This document shows, in pieces, positions 28,294 to 37,526 of a stretch of DNA of 64,000 nt. Below the pieces are notes generated by a model. The model was not told the origin of the DNA, did no database searches, and saw only the letters and a list, made by a program, of their open reading frames with translations. Position numbers and translations under genes: made by a program. Numbering within the stretch: the first letter of the stretch is position 1; every line of letters begins with the position of its first letter. Source of the DNA: Acetobacter syzygii (lineage in GTDB: Bacteria; Pseudomonadota; Alphaproteobacteria; Acetobacterales; Acetobacteraceae); NCBI RefSeq assembly GCF_000964225.1, contig NZ_BAMZ01000009.1:142123-206122 (forward strand), in the 5' to 3' direction.

Positions 28294-29316
28294 TCAGGAC
28301 GGGCTGATTGCGTCCTCCGCATCCACACCCCAGATGGCCCGGCGGGGCACCCATCCGTTATATTGTTTGACCGATACCTTGCACCAGGCCGAGCCTGCTG
28401 CACATTCCTTGATCGACCCAACCGTACCGGGGCGCAATACGGCAACAACCCCCGCATCGTCTGCGGCACTGGCACGCATCAACACCGCTCCAGGTATTTT
28501 TTTTACGTCTTCCAGCGTGCTTATGTTCGCCGTTACCCGTGCATCCATATGGCCTGCGGGGGCAACTTTCTCGCCATCCTTACCAGCCTGTGTGGGAATG
28601 GGAGTTTCATCCCCGGCGGGTTCACCGGGGACCAGAAAATCACGCCCACCGGCCAGTGTGGCCTGCTGCATCCAGCCTTTTTGCCCGGTCTGATCTTCTA
28701 CCAAACGCCAGACATCAAACTCCCGTTCCACGCGAACAGGCATTCCGCGACGATGATAGACCCACAAAATGGGAAAACGCTGCCCCGGCCCGGCACGCAT
28801 ATTCACTTCATCCGAACGCAGGGCCGCATAACGGGGCAAGGGCAGGCCCGTTACGCTCCCTTTTGTCGGGTCTGTCTGCACGCCCGCATCTGGGGCCGCC
28901 ATATCGGGCGATGCAGCCGGGGCGGCATTGGCCACGCCTGCTGCACCTGCAGCCGCACCGGCAGCTGCGGCTCCAGCGGCAACCGCCGCACCATGGTGCT
29001 TTACTGGCACGTGGTGTGGTGTGGTGCCCTGCGCCACAGCATGTTCATGCGCATGTTTTTTATGATGCGCGGTTTTTTTGCCGTTCTTTGCCGTAGCTGT
29101 ACCAGCTTTGGTTTTGGCGGCAGACTTGCCACTACCAGCTTTATGCCCGGTAGCCGCATGAGCCTCCGCCGCACTGTGCTTGTGGTGTTTATGCACGGCG
29201 GACGGAGTGGTCTGGGCCGCAAGACCGGCAGGCGCCGTTATGCCAGAAAAAACAGCCATGCCACCCACCGCGCAGGCAAGCAGACGAAAACGGAAAGAAG
29301 AGCAAATGCACATCAT
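28294..29316 (-). CDS. Exported His/Lys/Ala-rich protein with SH3-like domains
   Basis: About 340 residues. A signal peptide (MMCICSSFRFRLLACAVGGMAV...GLAA) is followed by a ~110-residue low-complexity region rich in His, Lys and Ala (KHHKHS, KKTAHHKKHAHEHA, an Ala/Gly run). Two bacterial SH3-like units follow: RSDEVNMRAGPGQRFPILWVYHRRGMPV...GWMQ and the degenerate GAVLMRASAADDAGVVAVL...GWVPRRAIWG. Such proteins usually bind peptidoglycan in the periplasm. ATG 29316 is supported by AGGGA 7 bases upstream. It is the first gene before pyk. Confidence 0.85.
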   Translation of the reverse strand: MMCICSSFRFRLLACAVGGMAVFSGITAPAGLAAQTTPSAVHKHHKHSAAEAHAATGHKAGSGKSAAKTKAGTATAKNGKKTAHHKKHAHEHAVAQGTTPHHVPVKHHGAAVAAGAAAAGAAAGAAGVANAAPAASPDMAAPDAGVQTDPTKGSVTGLPLPRYAALRSDEVNMRAGPGQRFPILWVYHRRGMPVRVEREFDVWRLVEDQTGQKGWMQQATLAGGRDFLVPGEPAGDETPIPTQAGKDGEKVAPAGHMDARVTANISTLEDVKKIPGAVLMRASAADDAGVVAVLRPGTVGSIKECAAGSAWCKVSVKQYNGWVPRRAIWGVDAEDAISPS

Positions 29317-29691
29317 GGCTGCATCCCTGCCAAGAGAGCGACGCGGGGGCAAGAGGCTCCGCACACTTCGCTCACCAGTTTACATTCCATAGCAGAACAA
29401 GCAGGTGCCAGAACCAAGCGCAACCCTGCTTTTCCTTTACCGGACACGTTTACAATCCTCATTGTCTGCCAAAACCGCACAAACAAAAAAACTGGACAGG
29501 CCAAGCCCTGCACGCACCCGCAGTGGCACCTGTACGTTGAACACACCGTATTTACTCACGGAGTCGCAAACCATAACCACGCTCCCCCTTACACCCAGTA
29601 CGCGCCACAATACCTCCGGATTGCCAAGACCGACACGCACACAACGATGCGCCACCAGCTCTGCCTGACTTATTCCAGCCCTACCAAAAAC
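29317..29691. other. Intergenic region, no gene supported
   Basis: About 375 bases between the moeB-like gene and the SH3-protein gene on the same strand. Short open frames exist on both strands, but none has a ribosome-binding site plus protein-like composition. It presumably contains the promoter of the SH3-pyk operon. Confidence 0.5.
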
Positions 29692-30459
29692 TCAGCCATG
29701 CCCACCGCCACAAACCGGGCAAGCCGGGTCCGCGCTTAACGCCATGGTTGTAAACTTCATGCGCAGGGCATCCCACATCAGCAGTTGCCCAACACCCGAC
29801 TGACCTATGCCCAGCAGTTCCTTAAGGGCTTGCGTTGCCTGCAAGGTGCCCATTACGCCTGTAACCGCACCAAAAACCCCGGCCTCACCACAGCTCAGGC
29901 TTGTGGTCTCACCATCTGTTGCGGGGTACAGGCAGTTGTAACAGCCCCCTCCCCGCTCGGGGCTGAACGTGGCTAACTGCCCCTCAAACCGTTGCACTGC
30001 GGCAGAAACCAGAACTTTGCCCGCCCGCACACACGCAGCATTCACGGCATAGCGCGTCGCAAAATTATCGCATCCGTCACACACCAGATCATAACGGGCC
30101 ACAAGTTCCTGAGCCGTTGGTCCATCCAGCCGCATGTCCCATGTTTCTAGCGTAATTTCGGGGTTCAGAGCCGCAAGCTGGTGCCGGGCGGACTCCACTT
30201 TTTTTTGCCCGATGGAGTGCGTGGTGTGCACCACCTGCCGCTGGAGGTTGGAGAGGTCCACCACATCATCATCCACAAGGCCGATTCGGCCCACACCGGC
30301 GGCAGCAAGATAAAGCGCAACCGGCGCACCCAGACCGCCAGCCCCCACAACCAGAACAGAGGCGTTCTTTAACGCGACCTGACCAGTGCCCCCGACCTCG
30401 GGCAACAAAATATGGCGAGAATAGCGCTGGATTTCATTTTCGCTGAGGTCAAGCTTCAT
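29692..30459 (-). CDS. MoeB/ThiF-family adenylyltransferase
   Basis: A 255-residue E1-like enzyme that adenylates the C-terminus of a ubiquitin-like sulfur carrier (MoaD or ThiS). The ATP-binding motif VLVVGAGGLGAPVALYLAAAG, the DDDVVDLSNLQRQ segment (Asp/Arg contacts), and zinc-binding Cys pairs CYNCLYP and CPVCGGG are all present. MoeB lacks a rhodanese domain, as here. Without a nearby moaD or thiS, I cannot decide between the molybdopterin and thiamine pathways. AAGAGA precedes the ATG. Confidence 0.9.
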   Translation of the reverse strand: MKLDLSENEIQRYSRHILLPEVGGTGQVALKNASVLVVGAGGLGAPVALYLAAAGVGRIGLVDDDVVDLSNLQRQVVHTTHSIGQKKVESARHQLAALNPEITLETWDMRLDGPTAQELVARYDLVCDGCDNFATRYAVNAACVRAGKVLVSAAVQRFEGQLATFSPERGGGCYNCLYPATDGETTSLSCGEAGVFGAVTGVMGTLQATQALKELLGIGQSGVGQLLMWDALRMKFTTMALSADPACPVCGGGHG

Positions 30460-30650
30460 TGGTCTCTTTTACCCGCTCCTGAACACTTCGTGACCGCATG
30501 GTCCATAACGGCTGTTATGAACACCCTAACGCCATGTAACAAAGGTCATATTTTTGTCATAACGTAGGGAACCCAACACATTATTATGTGGTTAAAAGAA
30601 GGTATCTGTTATATAAGAATTGCAACCAAGACATATGAGGAATGCGTAGC

Positions 30651-31271
30651 ATGACAACCTCCACCCAGTCCGGACCGACAATCCGGCCAGCCAGTCTGAC
30701 CCGCCGCCAGACCGCGCGCCGGGTGTGTGTTACCGCTGCTGCCGCATCGTTTGGTCTTTATCTTGCTTCCCCTTTTGTAACGCTGTGGTCCGCTGCTTCC
30801 GACCTGCAACACCATGATGCAACGGCACTTGGCCGCATGATCAACTGGGGATCGCTGGATGCATCGCTCAAGCGGCAAACTCTGGCTGGCCTGCACCTGA
30901 ACGTACAGCCCGCAGCGGATGAACTGCCCGAATTTGGTTCCTCTTTTGCATCTACCGCCGTATCCAACGCGGTGGATACCACCGTAACCCAGGCCAACCT
31001 TGGCACACTTATAGATGAGGCCATGCCCGCCAATGCCCCTGCGGCACAGGCAACGGCTCCGTCTTTTGCCTCTTTGGCCACGCGGGCGTCTGTCCACTTC
31101 AACCGGCTGGACCAGTTTGTTATGGAACTCCCCCTGCCCGGACATGAACGCGAAACACCCTTGCGGGTTGAGCTGCGCATACAGGGCTGGAACTGGAAGA
31201 TTACCAATGTGGAACTTCCCATGCGGCGCGAACCCGTAATGCAGGCATCCGCCACCCCATCCAACGCCTGA
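30651..31271 (+). CDS. DUF2939-like membrane-anchored protein
   Basis: About 206 residues. A basic N-terminus (LTRRQTARR) precedes one hydrophobic segment and the motif LYLASPFVTLWSAASDLQHHDATALGRMINW, which matches the DUF2939 pattern (one TM, then a periplasmic domain with D-x-x-x-L...W/D repeats). ATG 30651 is chosen because GAGGA lies 9 bases upstream; ATG 30642 would sit directly on that Shine-Dalgarno. Function unknown. It is divergent from the moeB-like gene and convergent with DUF3126 across a strong terminator. Confidence 0.75.
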   Translation: MTTSTQSGPTIRPASLTRRQTARRVCVTAAAASFGLYLASPFVTLWSAASDLQHHDATALGRMINWGSLDASLKRQTLAGLHLNVQPAADELPEFGSSFASTAVSNAVDTTVTQANLGTLIDEAMPANAPAAQATAPSFASLATRASVHFNRLDQFVMELPLPGHERETPLRVELRIQGWNWKITNVELPMRREPVMQASATPSNA

Positions 31272-31292
31272 TCCGGCACCACAGAACGCACA

Positions 31293-31331
31293 AAAAAAGC
31301 CAGCCTTCCGCAAGGGAAGGCTGGCTTTTTT
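31293..31331. terminator. Strong bidirectional terminator
   Basis: The long perfect stem GCCAGCCTTCC/GGAAGGCTGGC is flanked by A- and T-runs. It lies between the convergent DUF2939 and DUF3126 genes. Confidence 0.92.
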
Positions 31332-31346
31332 ATTAAGGCCGCGCAT

Positions 31347-31583
31347 TTAGGCGGGGGGGAGGTCCTCTTCAAGGACAACCATGTTCACTGCGTAGCTAAC
31401 ATCACCATCCTCATCATCACGATGAATGGTGCCAATAACTTCGCCCTTAACTGCCAGTTCAACCGACATACCAGCACGTGGTGCAGGGTTGACGGTCAGA
31501 TCAGGCGAACCCAGCAGGCGGCGCAGCGCAGTTTGCAGGCGGGTAATCTCTGGAGCAGAGAGAGAAGCGCTCATGTCATTCAT
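31347..31583 (-). CDS. DUF3126 family protein
   Basis: A 78-residue conserved alphaproteobacterial protein. It matches the DUF3126 pattern: EITRLQTALRRLLGSPDL near the N-terminus, then an acidic strand region GTIHRDDEDGDVSYAVNMVVLEEDL. Small and soluble, with no signal peptide or membrane segment. Molecular role unknown. Single gene with a strong terminator. Confidence 0.85.
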   Translation of the reverse strand: MNDMSASLSAPEITRLQTALRRLLGSPDLTVNPAPRAGMSVELAVKGEVIGTIHRDDEDGDVSYAVNMVVLEEDLPPA

Positions 31584-31783
31584 TCCTTAGTCGAGCAAAA
31601 TCACGCATCAGGAAAAACGGGACGCGGAGAAAACCAGATCACCCCGTAACCATCAGGCGACCACAACCCCGGCGCATCCGCCTTCCGATCTATCCCGCAC
31701 CCTATAGGCTATCCCGCTTCGGGGCCGCAACCTTTCGCACCAGTGCCATGCCCTTGCCATGTCCGCGCCATTTTCGGCCTTGC

Positions 31784-31809
31784 TACTAGAGTCTCCTAGT
31801 AAGGGAGAC
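31784..31809 (+). promoter_or_regulatory. Two overlapping, mutually exclusive inverted repeats at a ribosome-binding site
   Basis: TACTAG (31784-31789) can pair with CTAGTA (31796-31801). Alternatively GTCTCC (31791-31796) can pair with GGAGAC (31804-31809). The second pairing would cover the Shine-Dalgarno AAGGGAG (31801-31807) of the gene starting at GTG 31818. The geometry suits a simple translational switch or an operator; it is unproven. Confidence 0.35.
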
Positions 31810-31817
31810 CATTAACC

Positions 31818-32336
31818 GTGCGACCGCTGCGCCCTCTTTTATCCGCTTTGCTTGTGTGCCTGTCTGCCGGGCTGTGCGTGATGGCTGCGCAGAACAAGCC
31901 GCTACCGCCAACCACGCAAAGCGATAGAACCGACCACGCTCTGTACATGGCCACACATGATGATATCGCCCAGACCGCCATAACACTGACGCGGCAACAT
32001 GGGTGGACCAGCATTATGCAGGCTCTGGCACAGGGCCGCCCCGAAGCGGCCCGCATTGTAGCAACCGTTCTGCCTCAAACGGATGCCCACACAGCCCAAA
32101 CACTTGAACACACCATGCAGGTTATTCTGCCACGCCAGCCTGCAACCGTGCTCAGCGCGACCGAACCCAATAGCCAGAAAGCAGGTAGCACCCAGACCGT
32201 ATGCTCCCCTGCCGGTATGTCCACCACATGGCGCAAGCAGGCAGAACAGGCGGTAACAGCAGTGCATGACATTCGCCTGAGCACGCGCACGCAAATCTGC
32301 CTGCATACGCTCAAAAACCCTTTGCGCGGGGCCTGA
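31818..32336 (+). CDS. Small exported protein of unknown function
   Basis: A 172-residue protein starting at GTG 31818 with AAGGGAG upstream. The N-terminus is a signal peptide (LRPLLSALLVCLSAGLCVMAA). The mature part has two Cys residues (TVCSPAGMSTTWRK and QICLHTLKNP) that could form a disulfide, and mostly helical segments. No family recognised. The AT-rich region that follows separates it from the porin gene. Confidence 0.65.
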   Translation: MRPLRPLLSALLVCLSAGLCVMAAQNKPLPPTTQSDRTDHALYMATHDDIAQTAITLTRQHGWTSIMQALAQGRPEAARIVATVLPQTDAHTAQTLEHTMQVILPRQPATVLSATEPNSQKAGSTQTVCSPAGMSTTWRKQAEQAVTAVHDIRLSTRTQICLHTLKNPLRGA

Positions 32337-32413
32337 GTTGTATTTTTTCTAACTTTATTTGCAAAAATACAGAAAAATTAAAAGATTTTCTTATTTTTCT
32401 ATCGAATTTGTAC

Positions 32414-32439
32414 GTCGCATTCCGTATAAGGAATGCGAC
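32414..32439. promoter_or_regulatory. Perfect 10-bp inverted repeat in AT-rich intergenic region
   Basis: GTCGCATTCC (32414-32423), a 6-base centre GTATAA, then GGAATGCGAC (32430-32439). There is no T-run after it, so it looks more like an operator than an intrinsic terminator. It lies ~115 bases before the porin start. Confidence 0.4.
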
Positions 32440-32495
32440 ACACGCAAATGCGATATGACATAAACGCATCTATAGCTTTAATGTTAATATAAGTC

Positions 32496-32514
32496 ATTCA
32501 TTTATTGAATGAAT
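32496..32514. promoter_or_regulatory. Second inverted repeat near the porin start
   Basis: ATTCATT (32496-32502) and AATGAAT (32508-32514) with a 5-base centre, 38 bases before ATG 32552. Its position and symmetry suit a repressor site. Confidence 0.35.
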
Positions 32515-32551
32515 TGTCGATCCTAAAAATAACAAGAAGTGACCTCGGCCC

Positions 32552-34402
32552 ATGACCGTAATCACCGAACGCTTTCCATCTCATCTGACCAACAAAACCC
32601 CGCACACAGCAGGGTGCCATATTGTACGTATGCGTCTTTATCCCCGGGTTCTGGCACCGGGCACGGCCTTGTTCTGCCTATGGGCTGCCCCGGTCTATGC
32701 CCCAGCACTGGCCGAAACGGCCCCCAATGCCGCTTACCTGCACCTGCCACACACACCACCTGCCACAGAGCAGGGAACAGCTACACCCCTCACGCCTGAA
32801 CAAAGAACCGGATCGCGGATTATTACGGCGCCTCCCCGCTCCACCACACAGCAAAAACCCGGTTTTTGGGATAATACCCGCCTGCTCCCCCCCCTGACCA
32901 GCCGCCCGGAAGCCTACGGGCAGCCACAGGCGCTGGAACTTAATCCTTTGCCCACGGCACTCCTGCATCAGGGACCATGGGGAGTGTTTAACACCAATAC
33001 GGGGGCTGCTGCTGGCTTTGGCACCGTGGGCTATTATGCCGTGTCCCGCTGGGCGGAGGACTGGTCCAGCCTGCGTGACAAACGCAACCGGCTGGATGCC
33101 ATGGATGCGCTTAAATACATTCCGTTCAACACTGCGGGCGACATTTACCTCACGCTGAGCGGCAACTTTCGGCAACATAATTTTTATGACCAGCGGGCAG
33201 GTTTTGGTGCAACCAAAAAAGACCCGGCCTACCGCAATAACTTCCGCTGGAATCTGGGGGGGGACCTGCACCTTGGTGAGCATGTCCGCCTGTATGGGGA
33301 GCTTATGAGCGGGCAGGCTGGCGGGGTTAATTACTACGGTTATGCCGGAGGGCGGTGGCGCAGCAAACTGGATGCGCAACAGGCCTTTGTGGAGGTGCGT
33401 GGCAAGGTACTGGGCGCAACCGTTGGTGGCATGGCTGGCCGCATGACATTTCTGGACGCTCCGCCTTACTTTACCGCAGGCAGCGTTTACCCCTCCATTC
33501 CTTTTTCATGGAATGGTCTGCGGGGATACGCGTTCTGGAAGAATTTTCGTATCGACGGATTTTACCTGACATTGACCAACAATGCGCCTGCAACGGCCTT
33601 CCATGACCAGGTGGGCTGGAACTCCCGGCTGTTCGGGGCATATACGTCCTACGCTGTGCCAAGCTTCAAGTTCATGGGGCGGAACAGCCAGATTTTTGTG
33701 GATACGTTTTATCTGGGTGTGCTGCTTTCCAATAGTGCGCTGCCAACCATGGCCGGTGGCTCCATTGCAGGCTCCACACACCGCGACACACCAGGAATGC
33801 GCATATGGGGCAATGCAGGCCCTCTTGAGTTTTCCATTGGGGGCATGTGGCAGGGTGGCGAATTCCGCGCGGCCAAAAGTGGCCCAACGCGCCCTGTTTC
33901 CGCCTATTCCATTAATGCCACGCTCTCATGGCGGTTTGCCAAATGGTTTGGCCACCCCGCTATTGGCGTGCAGGTGGATGACGTATCCGGCGGGAACATG
34001 AACAAGAGCCAGCACAGCACATGGGGGAGTTTTCTCTCTCCTTTTGTGCCCAGTGCCTACTATCTGGATATGAGCACCTACCTTGGCCAGTCGAACCTGA
34101 TAGACGTAGGCCCCATTGCCACCATTGCCCCAACATCCAACACGACCCTGCTCCTCAAGGTACCCGCAGTGTGGCGCAACAGCCGGGAGGATGCGATTTA
34201 CGCCAGCGGCACCGCCTTTTATGGCTATCGCCCACATGGGGCATATACAGCGACCATTCCACAGGCCAGCTTTACCTGGCGTGCAACACGCCACATTACG
34301 CTGGGTATTGATGGTGAATATATTTTTGCCTCTCGCAGCATGATCAATGCCGGTGCCTCTTCGGGAGCATTTGTGCAAAGCAACCTTGAACTCACATTCT
34401 AA
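32552..34402 (+). CDS. Alginate-export-type outer-membrane beta-barrel protein
   Basis: A 616-residue secreted protein. A Pro/Thr-rich N-terminal stretch is followed by many alternating aromatic strands typical of an outer-membrane barrel, ending in SNLELTF with the C-terminal Phe used for BAM insertion. The C-terminal pattern (FTWRATRHITLGIDGEY, then a FxS/Gly-rich loop) and the middle YLTLSGNFRQH fit the Alginate_exp family, found in acetic acid bacteria without alginate synthesis. It may be a porin for sugars or acids. The start is uncertain: ATG 32552, or ATG 32630 just before the hydrophobic leader. Two inverted repeats precede it. Confidence 0.75.
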   Translation: MTVITERFPSHLTNKTPHTAGCHIVRMRLYPRVLAPGTALFCLWAAPVYAPALAETAPNAAYLHLPHTPPATEQGTATPLTPEQRTGSRIITAPPRSTTQQKPGFWDNTRLLPPLTSRPEAYGQPQALELNPLPTALLHQGPWGVFNTNTGAAAGFGTVGYYAVSRWAEDWSSLRDKRNRLDAMDALKYIPFNTAGDIYLTLSGNFRQHNFYDQRAGFGATKKDPAYRNNFRWNLGGDLHLGEHVRLYGELMSGQAGGVNYYGYAGGRWRSKLDAQQAFVEVRGKVLGATVGGMAGRMTFLDAPPYFTAGSVYPSIPFSWNGLRGYAFWKNFRIDGFYLTLTNNAPATAFHDQVGWNSRLFGAYTSYAVPSFKFMGRNSQIFVDTFYLGVLLSNSALPTMAGGSIAGSTHRDTPGMRIWGNAGPLEFSIGGMWQGGEFRAAKSGPTRPVSAYSINATLSWRFAKWFGHPAIGVQVDDVSGGNMNKSQHSTWGSFLSPFVPSAYYLDMSTYLGQSNLIDVGPIATIAPTSNTTLLLKVPAVWRNSREDAIYASGTAFYGYRPHGAYTATIPQASFTWRATRHITLGIDGEYIFASRSMINAGASSGAFVQSNLELTF

Positions 34403-34563
34403 CGCATCGGGGCAAACAGAGCCCTTACACGGCAAATGCGCACAAAAAAGCAGGGGAATGCACCCAACCATGCCTTCCCCTGAGCCTGAACGCTTGCGCG
34501 GTTAGCCCACTCCCCCCAGAATGCAGGCACACCCTCCATGATCATCTGGGAGAAACAGGACGC

Positions 34564-36525
34564 ATGGCCAGCCCGAACCCCCAACGGGAACTGACACTCC
34601 GTGGCCTTGTGCTGGGCGCGCTCATTACCATCATCTTTACCGCATCCAATGTGTATCTGGGGCTACGGATCGGGCTGACCTTTGCCTCCTCCATACCTGC
34701 GGCGGTTATTTCCATGGCCGTGCTGCGCCTTTTGGGCGGTGGTACACTGCTTGAAAACAATATGGTGCAAAGTCAGGCCTCCGCTGCGGGCACCCTTTCC
34801 TGCGTGTTTGCAACCTTTCCGGGCCTGATCATTGCCGGGTTCTGGACGCATTTTCCCTTCTGGCAGACTGCGGGGCTTTCCTTTGCTGGTGGAATCATGG
34901 GGGTATTGTTCACCATCCCGCTCCGGCGGGCGCTGGTCACGCAGAGCAGCCTGCCCTACCCTGAAGGGGTCGCTGCGGCAGAAATCCTGCGTGCCGGTGC
35001 CAACAGGGAAAACCAGCATGGCCTGCAGGCCCTGATAAGCGGCAGTATTCTGGCCACCGTTTTTTCCTTTTGCAGTGGTGGCCTACGGCTCCTGAGCGAT
35101 GGATTGAGCCTGACCGCAACCGTTGGCAGTGCCGTATTCCAAGTCAGTGGCGCTTTTTCCCCCGCCCTGATCGGAGCCGGTTATCTGGTTGGGCTGAGTG
35201 GTGGTGTGGCCATGCTTATTGGCTGCATTCTGGCCTGGGGTATTGGCGTGCCATGGCTGACTGGCATACTCCCCAATCCCCTACACCTTGCCCCCACCCT
35301 GTTTGCGCAGGATGTATGGTTGCACAAAGTCCGTTTTGTGGGCGCGGGAGCCATTGCCGTAGCCTCCCTATGGACCCTTATTGAACTGATGCCGCCCGTA
35401 CTGCGCGGCATCCGGAGTATGCTCCAGCGCACAACCGGCGTGGTGGCCACAACGGATCAGGACCTTTCCGCCCGCACCATGGGAGCACTGCTCCTTCTCT
35501 CTGCCGTATTGCTTGCCGGTTTTTTTGCCGCCTTTTTAGCCCCTGTTGCCAGCGGTATCGCCCCGGTTGTCGCTGCGGCGGTGCTGTTCTGCATTGTGTT
35601 CGGCTTTATTATGGCGGCAGCCTGTGGATACATGGCAGGAATTGTTGGTTCCTCCTCCTCCCCCATTTCTGGCATTATTATTATCGGAGCGGTTCTGTGC
35701 GCCCTGATGATTCTGGCCTTACAGGCACTGGGCCTTGCCCCTAACGCCATGGCCGCAGACGGACAAAAGCTGGCAACGGCTTTTACCATTCTGCTTTTGT
35801 CTGCCATTACAGCTACCATCGCCATTTCCAATGATAACCTACAGGACCTCAAAACCGGGCAACTGGTGGGGGCCACACCATGGAAGCAGGAAGTGGCCCT
35901 TATAGCCGGATGCCTTGTTGGTGCTGCGGTTATCCCACCCGTACTCAACCTGCTTTACCAGGCATATGGTTTTACCGGTGCCATGCCCCGCCCCGGCATG
36001 GACCCATCCCACGCCCTGTCCGCCCCACAGCCAGCCCTGATTACCCTGATTGCCAAAGGCATTTTCACCCACTCCCTTGACTGGAGTATGCTCGGCGCTG
36101 GTATGGCACTGGGAGTTGGTCTGGTTGGCGCAGATCTGCTTGCGCGCTGCCGTGGTTTTGCCCTCCCCCCTCTTGGCGTTGCAGTAGGGCTTTACCTGCC
36201 TGCATCCGTCAGCCTTACATTGGCAGGAGGAGCCATACTGGGGTGGGTGCTCAAGCGGATCATTCACAACCGCCAAAAACAGCTTGCCACAACAGCGCAG
36301 GCCAGTGGGGCAGAGAACACCACAGGCACCATGCTGGCCTCGGGCTTTATTGTGGGAGAAAGCCTGACCGGCGTGTTACTCGCGGTTCTGTCCGGCGCAA
36401 CAGGGCGGGACAACGCTTTTTCCATCGCGGCTTACCTGCCCGCCGGGTTGCCGAACATTCTGGGTACGGTTCTGTTTGCAGCCCTGTGCTGGACCTTTGC
36501 GCGCAAAACACTCCGTCCAAGCTAG
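34564..36525 (+). CDS. OPT family oligopeptide/metal-chelate transporter
   Basis: A 653-residue inner-membrane protein with about 14-16 hydrophobic segments. OPT-type features are LTLRGLVLGALITIIFTASNVYLGLRIG at the N-terminus, PYPEGVAAAEILRAG in the first half, and NDNLQDLKTGQLVGATPWKQE in the middle. Bacterial members import small peptides or metal-siderophore complexes; the substrate here is unknown. It follows the barrel protein by ~160 bases, so the pair could form an outer plus inner membrane uptake route, though cotranscription is not shown. Confidence 0.9.
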   Translation: MASPNPQRELTLRGLVLGALITIIFTASNVYLGLRIGLTFASSIPAAVISMAVLRLLGGGTLLENNMVQSQASAAGTLSCVFATFPGLIIAGFWTHFPFWQTAGLSFAGGIMGVLFTIPLRRALVTQSSLPYPEGVAAAEILRAGANRENQHGLQALISGSILATVFSFCSGGLRLLSDGLSLTATVGSAVFQVSGAFSPALIGAGYLVGLSGGVAMLIGCILAWGIGVPWLTGILPNPLHLAPTLFAQDVWLHKVRFVGAGAIAVASLWTLIELMPPVLRGIRSMLQRTTGVVATTDQDLSARTMGALLLLSAVLLAGFFAAFLAPVASGIAPVVAAAVLFCIVFGFIMAAACGYMAGIVGSSSSPISGIIIIGAVLCALMILALQALGLAPNAMAADGQKLATAFTILLLSAITATIAISNDNLQDLKTGQLVGATPWKQEVALIAGCLVGAAVIPPVLNLLYQAYGFTGAMPRPGMDPSHALSAPQPALITLIAKGIFTHSLDWSMLGAGMALGVGLVGADLLARCRGFALPPLGVAVGLYLPASVSLTLAGGAILGWVLKRIIHNRQKQLATTAQASGAENTTGTMLASGFIVGESLTGVLLAVLSGATGRDNAFSIAAYLPAGLPNILGTVLFAALCWTFARKTLRPS

Positions 36526-36546
36526 GCGCCCCCATACGCAGCCGGG

Positions 36547-37356
36547 TTAGTGCTGCAACAGCACCGGCACGCGGGGGTTGGCCAGAATATAGTCCGTTAC
36601 ACTCCCCACAAGACGACTATACAGCATGTTGTGCTGGTAACCCCCGATAACCAGCATGTCCGCACGGAAGCTATTGGCCATATCCAGTAATGTCTGCCCG
36701 GCATTGCGCGTATCGGCCACAGGCTGCTGGGTAACCGTTATGCCGGGCAGTATGTCCAGCGGCAGCGTATCTGTAGCGGACACAGCAACCTCCACCGCCT
36801 TTGCAGCCCCTACAAAAGAACGGGCAGCAAAAAAAGCCCGGCGGCATGGTGGGGTGTTTTTCCAAGCCATAAAAATTCTGTCCCCACTTGTCTGGTCCCA
36901 AAAAGGCGGGACAAACAGAACAGGACGACCGGATTCAAAAATAGCCGCCTTGGTTGCCAGATGCTTTTGTGCGCTGTCCCGACTATCAGGGAAGCCCATA
37001 ATCAACAGGTCCGCATCCTTGCCGTAACCCGCAATCATCCGGTCCACCGTAATTTCCGGGTCCAGCCAGTTGACCTCAACCTTGCCCAGCCGGTCAGCCG
37101 GTGCACCATATTCCTGCGCCAGCCAGCGCTGAAAGCGCGTATGCAGGGCATTGGCCCATTCCATCTGGCTGGCATGGAGGGTCTGCGCCTGCGCATCAGA
37201 CAGACCAATGTGCCCAAGGAGTTGATCCGGGGGTTCGCGCGCAGCCAGCACATCAATCCGCTGCATCCCCCGAACGCGGGAAAGCACTTGCGCGGCCATG
37301 CCCAGCAGAACCTCGGCCTGATCCAACTGGCTGAGAATAACAAGGCACCGTTGCAT
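36547..37356 (-). CDS. Universal stress protein family protein
   Basis: A 269-residue protein about twice the size of a single Usp domain. The C-terminal half ends with LVIGGYQHNMLYSRLVGSVTDYIL, the Usp nucleotide-binding segment, and PRVPVLL. The first half is a more degenerate copy (QRCLVILSQLDQAE, AKDADLLIMG-like region). Likely cytoplasmic and stress-linked. GGGAG lies 7 bases before the ATG. Convergent with the OPT gene. Confidence 0.85.
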   Translation of the reverse strand: MQRCLVILSQLDQAEVLLGMAAQVLSRVRGMQRIDVLAAREPPDQLLGHIGLSDAQAQTLHASQMEWANALHTRFQRWLAQEYGAPADRLGKVEVNWLDPEITVDRMIAGYGKDADLLIMGFPDSRDSAQKHLATKAAIFESGRPVLFVPPFWDQTSGDRIFMAWKNTPPCRRAFFAARSFVGAAKAVEVAVSATDTLPLDILPGITVTQQPVADTRNAGQTLLDMANSFRADMLVIGGYQHNMLYSRLVGSVTDYILANPRVPVLLQH

Positions 37357-37526
37357 GTACCAACTCCCTTATATTCCTAAGATATACGGGAGACTGTGGC
37401 ACACATGCCCTCTCTCTGGAAGGTGAAGAAAAAACAAGGCTTCCCCCCTCGCCATCCACGCCAAAGCTGGGCAAAACTCCGGCAAGCGCGCCCCTTGCGC
37501 CCCAAAGCAGAGGAAAGAGCAGAACA

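Noticed and set aside
29437..29655. 72-residue minus-strand frame after the moeB-like gene
   Set aside because: No ribosome-binding site, and Val/Arg-rich composition without a recognisable fold.
28051..29739. Long plus-strand open frame (562 residues) opposite pyk and the SH3 gene
   Set aside because: It spans two well-supported minus-strand genes and is Cys/Arg/His-rich noise without motifs.
34452..34484. Terminator after the alginate-export-type gene
   Set aside because: An inverted repeat CAGGGGAA/TTCCCCTG exists, but it has no T-run on the plus strand and a long loop.
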